DNA of 64,000 nt, from positions 8,196,501 through 8,260,500 of the forward strand of contig JASJZC010000002.1 in assembly GCA_037178855.1 (NCBI GenBank), in the 5' to 3' direction. The position numbers were made by a program, and so were the translations under genes. Source of the DNA: Oscheius sp. JU75. Its lineage: Eukaryota > Nematoda > Chromadorea > Rhabditida > Rhabditidae. Below the pieces are notes generated by a model. The model was not told the DNA's origin and did no database searches. It saw only the letters and a list, made by a program, of their open reading frames with translations. The first letter of the stretch is position 1, and every line of letters starts with the position of its first letter. Of this stretch, positions 12,136-38,499 are shown piece after piece.

Positions 12136-15111
12136 TTATCGAATAGACAGTCCCATCATCTTGGGCTTGATCAGAGCTGTGCTCTTATCCACCTGGAATT
12201 ATTTTTGTAGGTTAAAAATTAAAGATAACCTACTTTGAAACAATGCCAAGTCTTTAGGGTCTCGTCACCGCCGGCGGACATAATGTACTGGCCACAGGGC
12301 GAGGACACGAGGGAGAGAGCTCGCTGGGGGGTGTGACCTGGAAGAAGATTGTTTATTTGGACAAATTGAGACTCTTAGACCTAATAATGAACTTTTCAAG
12401 CAATCGACGAGTTCTCTGACAAATCTTGAATGATAAACAGCTGCGATTCGGGTGTTTAGAGGAGATTAATGACGTACCGTATCACCCCTATTACAGGGCC
12501 TCCTTACGTAAGGAAAAACGCAATTGCGTATTTCCTTACTTAAGGAGAGGGCTCCGTATTACCAAACAGCTCATCCAACATTTCACTGTCTCTTTTCGAG
12601 CAATTCTAATGGCGCAACTTATTATTTAGCTTATTATTGTCATTTCAGCTCAATTTTACCTTCAAGAGTAGCCGCCAAGGTGTAGTTCGGGTACTTCCAG
12701 ACGTGTAGATGCCCCGAGGTGTGGGCGCTGATCATCTCCTTGTAGTCCTGATTGAAGGCTATGCTATTTACCTGAATTTGCCATATTTTAATTTAAAAAA
12801 AAATGGTCATAAATACCGCTGATTCAGTCGGGATCGACTTCAACAGCTCGCCGCTATGAATATTCCAGGTTTTGATCGTTTTGTCACTCGCACCGCCGCC
12901 CGTGGCAAGCATGTTGGCCTTGAAATTGCAGAACTCGACGGCACGCACGGATCCGACATGGTCGTTGAGGGTATAGACGGTGTTTTCGGTCCTCTGGCCG
13001 CAGAGACCGGCATCCCAGAGTCGGACGGTCTCGTCTCCGCTCCCAGAGGCCAGCAGACGTTCGTCGTAGGACCACTGCAGGCCGACGACTTCTTGTCGGT
13101 GGCCAGAGAAGACTCTGAAAGAGGAAAGTGGGATAAAATGACGGGAAAGCGGAAAAAATGCGGTGATTTTCAGCGGGAAAATGAATCCAAAAAGTGCATA
13201 AAGTACCCGGTTACGTGCTCCTTGATCCGCACGTCGTGATGATAGATCTCGCCCGTCTTGTAGCCGGCACTCACGACAGCACCTTTCCAGGAGAGACAGC
13301 CTGAAAAGACGGGGTTTAGTCTTTTTTAAAAGCAATAGAAAAGTTGCTTCGTCAGAGCTGTCTAACTATGATAGTTGTGGCCTCAGGGCCGTTGTTTTTT
13401 TAACATTCTCGTCTTTGTCAAGGCGAGCTCACGGAAAATGGTCAGCGCCAGATCGTAAAAAGAGTTTTTAACCGCTATTTTCACTCGAGTTTCGCTTTCA
13501 AAACGGAAACAACACCAACCATTCCTGGCCTGCTGCGGAATCTTCATCGTCCTAATTTCCAGCTTGCCATTCGGTGGCGCCACTCTCTTCGGATCGTATA
13601 TTTTGACCGTGCCATCGCGGAACCCGACAGCCAGATGTAGTCCATCCTTTGACCATTTGACTGCGGTCGGCAGGGCGAGTTCATTGCGCGAGTCCATCTG
13701 GAACAGCTCCTGGATGTCGCCGGATTCAGAATTCCACAGGTAGAGGGTGTAGGAGAGCGCGACCGCGACAATTCCGTGCTTGTTCCAGTCGATCACGTTC
13801 ATATAGTAATCGTCTATGAGCTCCGGCGCGTCCAGGATCCGCTCCGCGGTCTGGAATTGTAAAATTACAGCAGGATCTGTCTAACTGTGGTGGCTGTGGC
13901 CTCATAAAACCACATAAATTAGCAGCGAAAAGTTTGGTGTAGTGCTAAGAGTTGCTGTCTCAAACCAGAGGACCCGTGTTCGATACCTCGTGGGTGATAA
14001 ACTTTTTGAACAAGTTAGTTTGAGAAGAAAAAGACAAAATATGCGAACCTGGGGTATGTATCTGGAGGACTTTTTCACTGACGACGTGGGATTGATGGAG
14101 GCGGCCGAGTAGAGGACCTAAATTGGGCTGAATTCTAACCTTGAAAGAGCTGCACCTTTGCCTGGTTCATGTGTCCAACGGGGGCCGCAGGGGCGCAATT
14201 CTTCTTGTACACTAGGATCCTCTCGTCCTCTGCAGCGTCCGTGAGATTGTTCGCCGACTTGCCGCGCATCATTCGAAGCAGCTGGTCCTTGTCCGAGTCT
14301 TTAGCTGGGGAATTCGGCGCGGAGAAGGAAGTGTTGAAGTTGGGGTCAGACTGAAAATTAAGATATTTAGACGAGTGTAAGCAGGAAACTAGGCTTTGGA
14401 CAAGTAGCGCAGTGGATAAGAGAGCTGTTTACGAAGCAGATGTCCAGGGTTATCGATCCACCCAACCTTTTTGTCTCTGTGGAAGCTTCATATCAATGTT
14501 TTCAGTCGTATTTCAAGTTTTGGACAATTGGTGCAGTGGATAAGTGGAGTGTCTATGAACCACAAGACCAGGGTTCTACGCCGACGTTGGTCAGACGCTT
14601 GAGAAGCCATCTTTTTGTGTTTCAAAATTCGAAGTCGTAGCACAGTGGATAAAAGGCTTGCCTCCGAATCGACAGACTACGATTCGATTCCCATGAGTAG
14701 TATACGTTGTTTTCCTAAACGTTTGGACGATTAGCGCAGTGGATAAGCAAGTTGTCTACCATCAACAGGAGTAGGGTTCTACTCTCACGAACTTTCCGCA
14801 AAAATCAACAAAGAAAAACAAGCATAGTGTGTTCTCTTACCTTCCCCTTCATGAAGAAATTGGCCATGTCCAGCTGGTCGTCGTCCAGTCGATTCGGGAT
14901 GAACCTGTCGCCTTGGGAACTTGATGAGTTTTGAAAGTTGTGGTTTCTTGTCGGCGTGATTTCTCGTCTCTTCACGGAGGACTGGAAATTACTGTTAAAA
15001 CTATAGAGAAAACCAAGTTTATACCTTTTTTGCAGCGGGAGGTAGTGCCTTTCCGAAGCGCCTTCCGGGCGTGCTGACCTTGTTAGTAGTATCTCGCATG
15101 ATGAAAGACAT
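12136..15111 (-). CDS. CDC20: CDC20/fizzy, activator of the anaphase-promoting complex
   Basis: Ten exons: 15111-15025, 14981-14841, 14350-14156, 14117-14049, 13850-13520, 13300-13207, 13114-12817, 12771-12660, 12337-12234 and 12192-12136. They give 495 aa, close to human CDC20 (499). Known role: binds substrates and activates APC/C at the metaphase-anaphase switch; target of the spindle checkpoint. Seen: a C-box-type GDRFIPNR near residue 54; RILVYKK, near where the Mad2-binding segment lies; the family block VLYS, SSRYIP, ERILDAPEL; then seven WD40 blades, including HHDVRI, FSGHRQEVVGLQWS, LATGGGASDKTIKTWN and VWKYPN; and a C-terminal LSIR-stop, the IR tail that docks on APC3. The C-box and IR tail settle the family. 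I favour CDC20 over CDH1/FZR because of overall alignment (RYIP, DAPE, HHDVR). Introns 2 and 4 contain tRNA-like repeats. It is divergent from SMC2. Confidence 0.95.
12460..12560. repeat. palindromic MITE-like element (family C), best copy
   Basis: In CDC20 intron 8 lies a near-palindrome: CTCCTTACGTAAGGAAAAAC and its complement-like GTATTTCCTTACTTAAGGAG meet at a CAATTG centre. It is flanked by ACCGTAT and TCCGTATTAC. Partial copies sit at 21641-21695 and 28151-28216. Confidence 0.7.
13361..13400 (+). repeat. fragment of the CTGTCTAACT repeat
   Basis: CTGTCTAACTATGATAGTTG followed by TGGCCTC lies in CDC20 intron 5. The same block heads the composite elements at 13877, 19602 and 55321. Confidence 0.6.
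13877..14032 (+). repeat. composite SINE-like element in CDC20 intron 4
   Basis: It begins CTGTCTAACTGTGGTGGC...GGCCTCATAAA. A tRNA-like part follows, with an A-box-like TTTGGTGTAGTGCTAAGAG and a B-box-like GTGTTCGATACC. It ends GATAAACTTTTTGAACAAG and TTTGAGAA. A second copy with the same order of parts lies at 55319-55507 in NDUFS1. Confidence 0.7.
14395..14795 (+). repeat. four tandem tRNA-like (SINE-type) units in CDC20 intron 2
   Basis: Units lie at about 14395-14463, 14516-14583, 14628-14697 and 14722-14792. Each has an A-box-like TAGCGCAGTGGATAAG or a variant (TTGGTGCAGTGGATAAG, TAGCACAGTGGATAAA, TTAGCGCAGTGGATAAG). About 45 bases on, each has a B-box-like GGTTCTAC/GATTCGATTCCC. Each is preceded by TTTGGAC or a related 5' end. 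No unit folds into a clean 7-bp acceptor stem, so they look like tRNA-derived repeats rather than tRNA genes. Confidence 0.75.
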
Positions 15112-17133
15112 TTTGTCTGGAAAATGAATACTTTTTTGGGAGGAATTGGCGAGAAAATGGGCAAGAAAAAAGAAATACCACATTCAAATCCTTGAACCAC
15201 GCGCTACCATTGTAAACAGCGAGCACTTTTCATTAAAATTCCTAAACTGGTTTTTTTGTGATTTTTTGGTAATCTATCTATTCTTGGGTCAAATCTACCC
15301 CTCTCCAAGGCTTTTTGAGGAAAAATATAAAGAAAAAGTAGTGAAAAAAAGACAGAAATAGACGTAGGGGAAATTTGGTTTGGCGCGCTGTTTACAAGCT
15401 CTTGGCGCCAAGTGCCTCTCGCGGTAATTCAAAAGGTTTTTTTCGGCAGCTGGCTATTGTAGCCTGTTTCCTGTCATTTTTTCCTATTTTTATCCCAAAA
15501 ACTCGTAACTATAAGGAAAGAAACAGTTCAGGGTAGTGTGAGCCGAAAAAATAAATAAAAAGAAGCCAAATCCTGCGAGAAAATGCGAATAAAACTTGGC
15601 CAATTTCTGGAACACGTCAAAATAAGCCATCTACATAATCCTCTTGCGTATCGACACGCTTAATCAGTTGATGCAAACAAATTTTTGGAAGAGCGAGATT
15701 TTTCATCGTCCAATTTCCCAAATTCTGGTTTTTCTTCCAGATCTTGCTCGAATTTCCTCCCAATTTCATTTCAAAATTTACTTCTTCTTAGGCTAGGATA
15801 AAATATTCGTTTGTACAATTACAAACATTATTCACAACAATGTGAGAGAATCTGTTGTTTTCGATGAGATAGGACCCAGCGTAGTGACGGAGCTGGAAAT
15901 GTTGCGCAAAAAGTGAAAAAAAGGCAGAGAGACTCGTCTTCCATTTCATCAATTGTTTCTCTCGCAGCTATTGAAAGTGCCTTTCCTCACAGGGCCCAAG
16001 TGGGCCACTACGATGATAAATTTTTGAGAGACCCCCTCTCCCTCTCCAAATGATCACTCTTTTGATTTTCACGCGATTTGCGATGACCCGCCCTTTCCAC
16101 AACCATTTTGGGTTTGTCAAACGGACCTTCTGTTGATTTCGCTCAGGCTGCGCGATCCTCTCCCAACCGAACCATGCCATGGCAAAGATCAGTTCACTAC
16201 TGCTTCCCCCACCTCTTCCCACAGTTCAGACTTTTTGCCGTTTGCTTAATGTTTTCTGGACATTTTTATTAACTTCATGTCTCTCGGAAGCCAATTGCCG
16301 CCACTTTTGCGAAATATAGCCCAAGAAATCAACGAAAGACACAAGAAAATGGTATATGGACAAAAAACAGTGTAAACGATTTTTAGGACTCAGTTTGGCA
16401 TACTGTAATGCCACTTTGTATAATCTGTTCACAAAAAACAACCAAACGACCAGGCATCGCGGGCTTTTTTTTTGGCGCGGATTCAAAGGGCTAAAAATTA
16501 GCTTCAAGTATTTCGTTCATCAAACAATTTCATCTTTTCCCGTATTTCTAGCTATTTTTCCGTTTTGTTTTTCGTTAAAACAGAATATTCCGGTTAAAAC
16601 AAGCGGAAATGGAGAAAAACGATGAAAAAGACGAAGAAAAATGATTGAAAAGATGAACTTATTGAAATTCTGACCAATTTTGAGCTGTTTGAATCCGCGC
16701 CAAAAAAAGCCCGCGACGCCTGGTCGTTTGGTTGTTTTTTGTGAACAGACTATATACCTGAATTTTCAGCTTCGCACCTTGTGCAGCTTTTTTCTCGAAA
16801 TTTTTCCATTTTTCTTGTCGTCTTATAGCAAAATACACTTGCACTTTTGTTTGCAAACGTCAACAACCCCAAAAATAATGATAAAACGGTGGAAGTCGAC
16901 GGACACCGAAATTTCTGCCGTAACGTACGCATTTTCGTGCATGCAAAAGGCTTCCGACGGATTTTAGCAGCTCTTATAAATTATAAAGCTGTAAAATAGC
17001 TTCTTGCCCCAGAAAAATGGCTCTAAAGAAAATTTTTATTGTTTTATTGCCACTTATTGGATTTCCTTGCGTGTTTCTCTATTTTTCTCGTCTAATTACA
17101 CCCCTTTCAGGCGGTAATCTATTCCGCAAAGCG
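15112..17133. promoter_or_regulatory. shared 2-kb spacer between divergent CDC20 and SMC2
   Basis: Both genes start outward from this spacer. It is AT-rich, has no convincing coding exon, and contains a large inverted repeat (16419-16752). A CCCTTTCAG at about 17103-17110, just before the SMC2 ATG, could be a spliced-leader acceptor or end a 5' UTR intron. Use as a shared promoter is inferred from arrangement only. Confidence 0.5.
16419..16752. repeat. inverted repeat pair in the CDC20-SMC2 spacer
   Basis: The left arm 16419-16487 and right arm 16688-16752 are reverse complements over about 65 bases with only a few differences. Shared blocks include CTGTTCACAAAAAACAACCA, AACGACCAGGC, TCGCGGGC and GGCGCGGATTCAAA. 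Weaker similarity runs about 35 bases further towards the 200-bp spacer. This looks like two inverted copies of one dispersed repeat, or the ends of a foldback element. Confidence 0.85.
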
Positions 17134-32561
<15,428 letters not shown>

Positions 32562-35500
32562 TGTGTATACCAGAATGTTATCATGTTTGAAATTTATACT
32601 ACCTCTCTCTCTTTTTTTAATCCCCAGATCTCTGTCTCTCTCATTCGCGTTGTGTCCTTTCGAAATATGGATCTTTTAGAGTGTGTTGTGGAATGAACAG
32701 GTATTGTACTGTCAGATAGGGACGTATTGAGAGAGAGCCGATTTTCAGATCCCTGGCTTGAAATCTGTTTTCCTTGGTGTCAGGATTGGATGGAGATCAA
32801 ACAGTAAAAGTGCATAGAGGATCGCGTAACTCGTGCTATCTCGTATTTAGCTAATAGTGATCGGGCTATTATTTCGAGATACACCGACCTCGAATGCAGC
32901 AGCAAAAACTATTATTATTACTTATTCGCTTAATCAAGTCTATTATTATCGACTAGAATAGCTGAAAGTAGAGGTATCTGACCCAATCGGAGTCGACTCC
33001 TTTGTCGGCCATGATCGTGGCATCTTTTTCGGTATATGGGAGAGGGTGACTTTATCTTTTTTTTTGTGTTGAACACGCTGCAACGATCTGATAACCATTG
33101 TCTGAATCAGACGAGAGGTTGAGTTTCATTGCTCAAGAAACCAGGGAGGTTAACGGCTAACACATAAAGCGGATTCATAAACGGGGATAAGTGACGGTCA
33201 CAAAGAGAAACTGACTGAGCTGGAATGAGAAATTAAGGCTGACACTTGACTCCTTGGCTATGGAGATGGCTATCTGTTGAAAGTTAATGTTCCCGACATT
33301 GTGCATACCAATTGAACGGTGGAAAATGGGTGCGTTCATTTCACTAATATCTTGTGCGCAAAGTTTTCTATTTATGGACTATAAAAGCTGATAGTGGGTA
33401 GTAAAACTTGTGCCTCAATTTCGAGGCCCAAGATAACCTTTTCCAGCATTGCGATGTTCTGTGAAGTTGTAGCCCTTTGATCTGCGCTACAACTGTACAG
33501 AACATTGAAAAGCTCGAAAGTGCTTTGGTCTGCTCAAAAGTTAGTTAGAACTCGTTGACTTCCAGTTTATAGAATATATTACCGTTGGATACGTAAGACT
33601 ACAAAGATAAATGGGTGGATAAATTTGTTACAATGCAATAATTAGCAGGCTATAATGTGTTAGAATCCCATGAAATATTTTGAAGAGGGATCGATAGTCC
33701 GAATAAACAGTTGTCACACTGGGAAGCTTGACCAGGTGTTTTGAAACTGACCATCGAAAGTGACAGTTTCGTGACAGTTTCGACTGGGACATATTTCTTG
33801 TAATCTCTCGGTGACCTACTAGAACCCGTTTTAACGCGGAAAGAACAATCAACAGTACTTGAAGAAATCTTTCAGTGTCACCCTTTTCCTATCCTTAGTA
33901 AGCTGATGGAACAGTACAGATGTCCGAAATAGACTACATATTGGGAAAGATGAGGGGCCCTTACTCCGGAAGCTAAAACGTAACGAAACAGAAGATTAAC
34001 TTTATTTAAAAACAGTAGGGTTGACAGGACACAGAGATAATATGTATTCAGTATCATATGAGGAGACAGCTTAATTCTGGCCACCAGTGGCACCATGGCG
34101 CTGCATATGACTGGTCCAGTATGGGCAAGGTTAGACTGAGCGGAGTTGCTCATTTTTCCAGAAGCTCCCAGGGATTGGAGAGCAGAGACGACTTTGGGAG
34201 TATTATCTATTATATTCTGTGTGGTTGAGATACAAACTAGCAGTACCTGCTCCGGTGCGTTGCATGTCGGCAGCAGCACTTCCACGCGTAACTCCTCCCT
34301 CACCGAATCCGGCGGAGCGAGCAGCAGCAGTATCGGCAGAATGGGACATTTCTGTAAAGTTCGATTGTTTTTTTAGAAGCCTTTGAGGAGAAAGATGAAG
34401 ACAAGTATAAGGTAGTGAAGGGGGTGACCATTGCCAGCCGGCTCACCGCAGAAAAATGAATTGGTTCCAATCTAGGAATCTAAAGAGGCGGGGCAGAACA
34501 CCGACAATAACAACGATGAGAAAATGGAGGCGCTGCCTTTGTTGACATGTAGACGAAAAACAAGCCAGGATTTGCTTCGACAGCATAAAAATAATAGAGG
34601 ACAACTTTGTGCGTAGAACAGCTGTATTTAATGGGAAGACAGCTAACTTGACACGTCCCAGTAACTTCTTTTATAGGTTCCTAGAGGAATTTCAGGAAAT
34701 AGTTTACGATTATTAGAAACGCCTCTTCTCGGAACTAAAATTCCTAAGTCGTCGTGGCCTTACAACAGCCGGAAAAGAATACTACGGTTCGGGGTAGAGA
34801 AATAATAATAGAGCAGGGAAGCTGATCTCTATTTAGTAAGCTTCACGTCTATGATACTGTTGGCAGTACTGTCCGTGGTCTGGATACATGCAACTCAGCT
34901 TGAGGATCACTTTGACCCTGCTGATGTAGAGCGTTGTTCTACTCCTGGTCTCGATATTATAATGAACGGGTTCTGAAGGCATGGCCAGTTGACTGAAACC
35001 TCTGGGACAGAAAAGGATGCCGAGAGTACCACACTTTCACATTTAAATTTTTTTTTGAAGTTGTTTTTCAAGCTACGTGTACGAGAAAGCGGCTCGGACA
35101 AAAACAAGTAAGATAACGCGCTCTCTCGTTCACATAAACCGTTCTCAAAATGCTATAAACATGCTCCAGTCTTTGCAAACGCCGTTTATTTATAGTCTAT
35201 AGGCCAACGGAAAAAATCTCGTTATAATTATATAGGTAGACTAGAGCGTTTCTGAGAGTAGACCATTCCATATTCGAGTTCCTCCACCATGTAGAACCCG
35301 CTAACGCTGTGATTTCATCAGATCATCTGCACTTTTGTCCTCCGGGTATTCTTTTTCCGTCCTTCGGATACCACTCTGATCTTCTTCGCCCATCTGCTCG
35401 GTTCCATGTTTGTAATCCTTTCGGCCCAGCTGAGTTTCTTATTAACCGCCATCGTCTTCCAGTCGTTCAATTTGGATATACGTCTCAGTCGTTGATTTGT

Positions 35501-36273
35501 CCATCGGTCTAGCATCGAGATGCCTAAACGAGAAAAAATTGCATTCTGGAAGGCAATGTCGACGAATAGTAGTCAACAGCACCTTCCAGGATGTAATTTT
35601 GTGTTTCATATTTTTTGCTGGTGCATTCGAGGTCGGTGCAATTGGGAAAAATAGCCCGATCACTGTTAATTAGCTAAATTTGGCTTTTTTTGGTAGTGAT
35701 GGTACCAAGTTTGCCAACCTGTTATCATCAGTAAGTTTGCCAGTCATATCCGGCTTCATGAGCATGTGTACAAAGTCGGGCGGGAGAAAGTTTGGACCTG
35801 TCCGTCCATAGTCTGCGAGACTTCAGCATATGGTAGCCAGAACAACGGATTATCCTCACTCTTTACAGTCAGAGAAGATAGTCGCTGTCACAGCAGTGTA
35901 CTACAAACTTTATAGAAGAAGAAAACATGTATGGTTCTGAAAGTTAGAATGAGGAGATACAGAGAAAAGTGGGGGAAGTGAATGGTGAAAGTCATGGGGA
36001 AATGCGACAGGCTGCCCAAATGTTTTAGTATCGGAGATTGGTCAGTGTCAAAGCATTGGAGAGAGCAGTCAATCAATCTCTCTGTCTATCTGTCCCTCCC
36101 TTTTTCTGTCTCTCTATCCTTTTCCCTCACTTCATTAAATCCTCGCTCTCCCTCCCTAAAAGGAAGACTGCTATCATGTCCGTGTCGCCAGTCGAATAAG
36201 GGGGCTATGGGGTCACGGCCGTTGCGCATTTCACCGCCCTCCGCTCGCTGCACTCGCCCTTTTTGTCCAAGTC
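32562..36273. other. intergenic region after SMC2
   Basis: No confident gene. It contains a hairpin-family copy (33446-33505). On the minus strand, 34349-34247 and 34191 onwards can be joined into a low-complexity Ser/Ala/Gly peptide (MSHSADTAAARSAGFGEG start) that runs to a stop near 33878. I recognise no domain and give that model about 0.2. Confidence 0.5.
33446..33505. repeat. hairpin-family copy
   Basis: GCGATGTTCTGTGAAGTTGTAGC faces GCTACAACTGTACAGAACAT across CCTTTGATCT; two or three mismatches in the stem. Intergenic. Confidence 0.7.
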
Positions 36274-37109
36274 ATGCTGCTCCTATTTCTGTTGGCTTCT
36301 GTCATAGCCATCCAGGCTGTTGCTCCCCTGAAAGGAACTAAATGTGCTCCCAACCAGGTCATCAACAGGTTGACCGTCTTCGAGGATGGAGCTCTGGAGG
36401 TCGAGTGCGGGCCCATGCCCTGCGGACAGTCCGCCATGGTGTAGGCAACTGTTTCTGTCCCTGTCACTGTCATTTTTAGCTGCAAAGAGGAGACGACCTG
36501 TCGTCCCGAGACCTCAGTTGCTCACGGACTCCACTGGGCTGTCAATGGAAAGAGCCTCCTTCTCCGCTGCTGTAACTACCATGTCTCTAACAAGATCTAC
36601 GTCGGAACCGACGTCGTGACCTACGGGTCGTACTATCAGGTAGGGAGAGAGACAGTCTTTTGAACATTGTATGGGTCGTAGGGAGGATCTGTGGCCGCCA
36701 AGGAACATTACGAGAAGACTGGTGGAGCTGAATACGACTTCATTGCCAATCTGAGAGTTGAACAGTGAGTTCAAAGACAGAAAGAGACAGAGAGATAAAC
36801 AGAGAGGCAGAGAGACATAGACAGTCAACTGTTTCCAGAGGAGGAGTCCGTGTCTGGGTCTACAGAATCATGTGCAATGCTGGCGAGGATCCGGTTCAGA
36901 CCAGCTCCGAAGTCCTGACCACCCAGACTCCCTCGACCACTACTGCTGCCGAGAAGTTCGAAGTCGAGGAATCGAATGATGGAGAGACAGAGGAGGAAGA
37001 GACAGCCGAACAACAGGACGAAGCTCCTGAGGAGAAGCCAGCTTTCAATCCTCTCCGTTACCGTCCCCCGTCGGTGCAGAGAGCCTCGACTGGAGTTCAC
37101 CGTCATTGA
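36274..37109 (+). CDS. secreted warthog-type (hedgehog-related) protein without Hint domain
   Basis: Exons 36274-36440, 36480-36639, 36682-36764 and 36839-37109 give 226 aa. A signal peptide (LLLFLLASVIAIQAVA) is followed by a Cys-rich domain: LEVECGPMPC matches the PVLxCxxPxC core of the nematode wart domain; SLLLRCCNY, a Gly-rich turn, YDFIANLRVE and VYRIMCN match, block for block, QCCHY, FDLISNIKK and VTRMNC in the warthog gene downstream at 38500. The C-terminus is an acidic Thr/Glu tail (EEEETAEQQDEAPEEK), where the neighbour has a linker and Hint domain. Known: warthog proteins are nematode hedgehog relatives expressed mainly in epidermis and linked to cuticle and moulting. This paralogue has lost, or never had, the autoprocessing half. 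AATAAA lies near 37164. I infer tandem duplication with the 38500 gene. Confidence 0.8.
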
Positions 37110-37217
37110 GAGGACAAAAACTTGAGAATTGTGGTCTCATCAAACATTCCTTGCAAGAAACGAGTATAATAAAACTGAAACAACTTTTTTGGGGACAGGA
37201 CACAATGACAATGCACT

Positions 37218-37667
37218 TCATTCAGAAATTTGAAGATTGATGACAGGAGCGGGAAGAGCAGAGATTCCGCTGGCTGTCTTTGTCACTGTCGGCTTCAGAT
37301 CCGGGGAAGAGTACAGTCCAGCATCGGACAGTTGAACATTCTCAATGACCAGATGTCCATTGGGAAGAACCTTGGCTTTGGTAGACGAGCTCTCTTTCTC
37401 TTTGGAGATGAATCTAAGACAGGGAGGAGACTTCTCGCTCGGCTTACAGAGCAGAATGTGTTCCTTTGACTGTCCGACAGTCCTTTCCCAAATCTTAACG
37501 GTGTTTCCCAGATCGAGTTCAACTCTGTCTCCTACCTGAAATCTCACTGTCTCTGTCTCTGTCTCTGTCTCTGTCTCTGTCTCCCTGTCACCAACCTTGG
37601 CTTGCTGGATCGCAACGGATGCATAGGCTGTAGTTAAGCACAAAAGGGATGCTACCAGACGGTTCAT
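37218..37667 (-). CDS. small secreted Ig-like nematode protein
   Basis: Exons 37667-37596 and 37535-37218 give 129 aa. It has a signal peptide (RLVASLLCLTTAYASVA). The mature part starts VGDRVELDLGNTVKIWER, has a Cys pair (LLCKP, PPCLRF), then HLVIENVQLSDAGLYSSPD, the DxGxYxC-like F/G-strand pattern of an immunoglobulin fold with Ser in place of Cys, and ends LPAPVINLQISE. The intron is almost all (GTCTCT)n. I use the ATG at 37667; the open frame upstream has no ATG. I know related nematode-only secreted proteins of this shape but no function. A decayed paralogue lies at 40686-40990 on the plus strand, on the other side of the warthog gene. Confidence 0.75.
   Translation of the reverse strand: MNRLVASLLCLTTAYASVAIQQAKVGDRETETETETETETVRFQVGDRVELDLGNTVKIWERTVGQSKEHILLCKPSEKSPPCLRFISKEKESSSTKAKVLPNGHLVIENVQLSDAGLYSSPDLKPTVTKTASGISALPAPVINLQISE
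37535..37595. repeat. (GTCTCT)n hexamer microsatellite as intron
   Basis: Six or more copies of CTCTGT/GTCTCT fill the intron of the Ig-like gene. Without the intron call the open frame would read an artificial (TE)n run. Confidence 0.8.
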
Positions 37668-38185
37668 GGTCGACAATGTGTATATGAAACGGAACCGTGA
37701 TTATATACCAAAGACTCTCTCACATTGTTTATGGCCGCGCGAAATGCAATCAAAACAGAGAGACTGTGACGTTGTTGAAAAAGGGAGAGGTCCCTCTTAA
37801 TTATCACTTTCGATTCCTGACAGGATCCCGCTTATCACCTTAGCAGCCATCCACGGATTGGACCGGACTCGTCTTCTTTCACCCTTTGTTTCCGTCAAAA
37901 GTCGACCCTTCGACCCCTTTCGCTGTCTCTCATTGTTTCATCCGCGCCGTCGCGCATCCTCTCCGGATAGAAGCTCGCCGGGGGTTCACGCCTAGTCCGA
38001 TACACAGTTTTCACTCTCTGAAACACTTTCTCCCCTAATTGGCTTTCTTTCCTATCGGGACTCTTATTGTCCCTAGCCTTACTGTCAGAAGTCCATGAAA
38101 CCATAGCGAAGATACTGTATTCTTTGGAGTGCACAGACCAGCGTTTATTTTGCGCTTTTGAGCATCAAGAGGTCATTTTTCAGTT

Positions 38186-38365
38186 CTGTAATGTCCTACA
38201 AAGTTGTAGAGCAGATCAATTCCTACAACTTTCTGGAACATTGTAAAGCTGAAAAATGTGCTCCAGAGCCCGTAAAAGGTAAGAGGAAGCCATTAGACAA
38301 TCCAAGGAATCGAACCCAGGTCGTGTGTGCCACAGTGTCCTTCCATACCGACTGCGTTCTGGCGA
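38186..38365. repeat. hairpin-family copy plus tRNA-like unit
   Basis: AATGTCCTACAAAGTTGTAG (38188-38207) faces CTACAACTTTCTGGAACATT. Downstream, minus-strand 38292-38365 carries GCAGTCGGTATGGAAGG (A-box-like) and CTGGGTTCGATTCCTTGG (B-box). The order matches the element at 7052-7330. Confidence 0.65.
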
Positions 38366-38499
38366 AAGGCACTCATGATTTTTAAAAATGATGAAGAGTT
38401 TATAAGCAGTTTTTGACTAGAAGGCACTGTGTTCTATGATGTCTCTCACTGTCTTTCCGTCGTCCTTTCCCCAAAAATGAAGTAACAATTTACAGTCAA

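Noticed and set aside
14116-14140. CDC20 exon 3 donor at 14139
   Set aside because: It gives the wrong phase for exon 4. The donor at 14155 yields VLYS and SSRYIP, which are conserved in the family.
37596-37676. longer N-terminus and read-through of the Ig-like gene
   Set aside because: The upstream start is TTG, and reading through the hexamer repeat would give an unnatural (TE)n run; GT and TTTCAG bound it as an intron.
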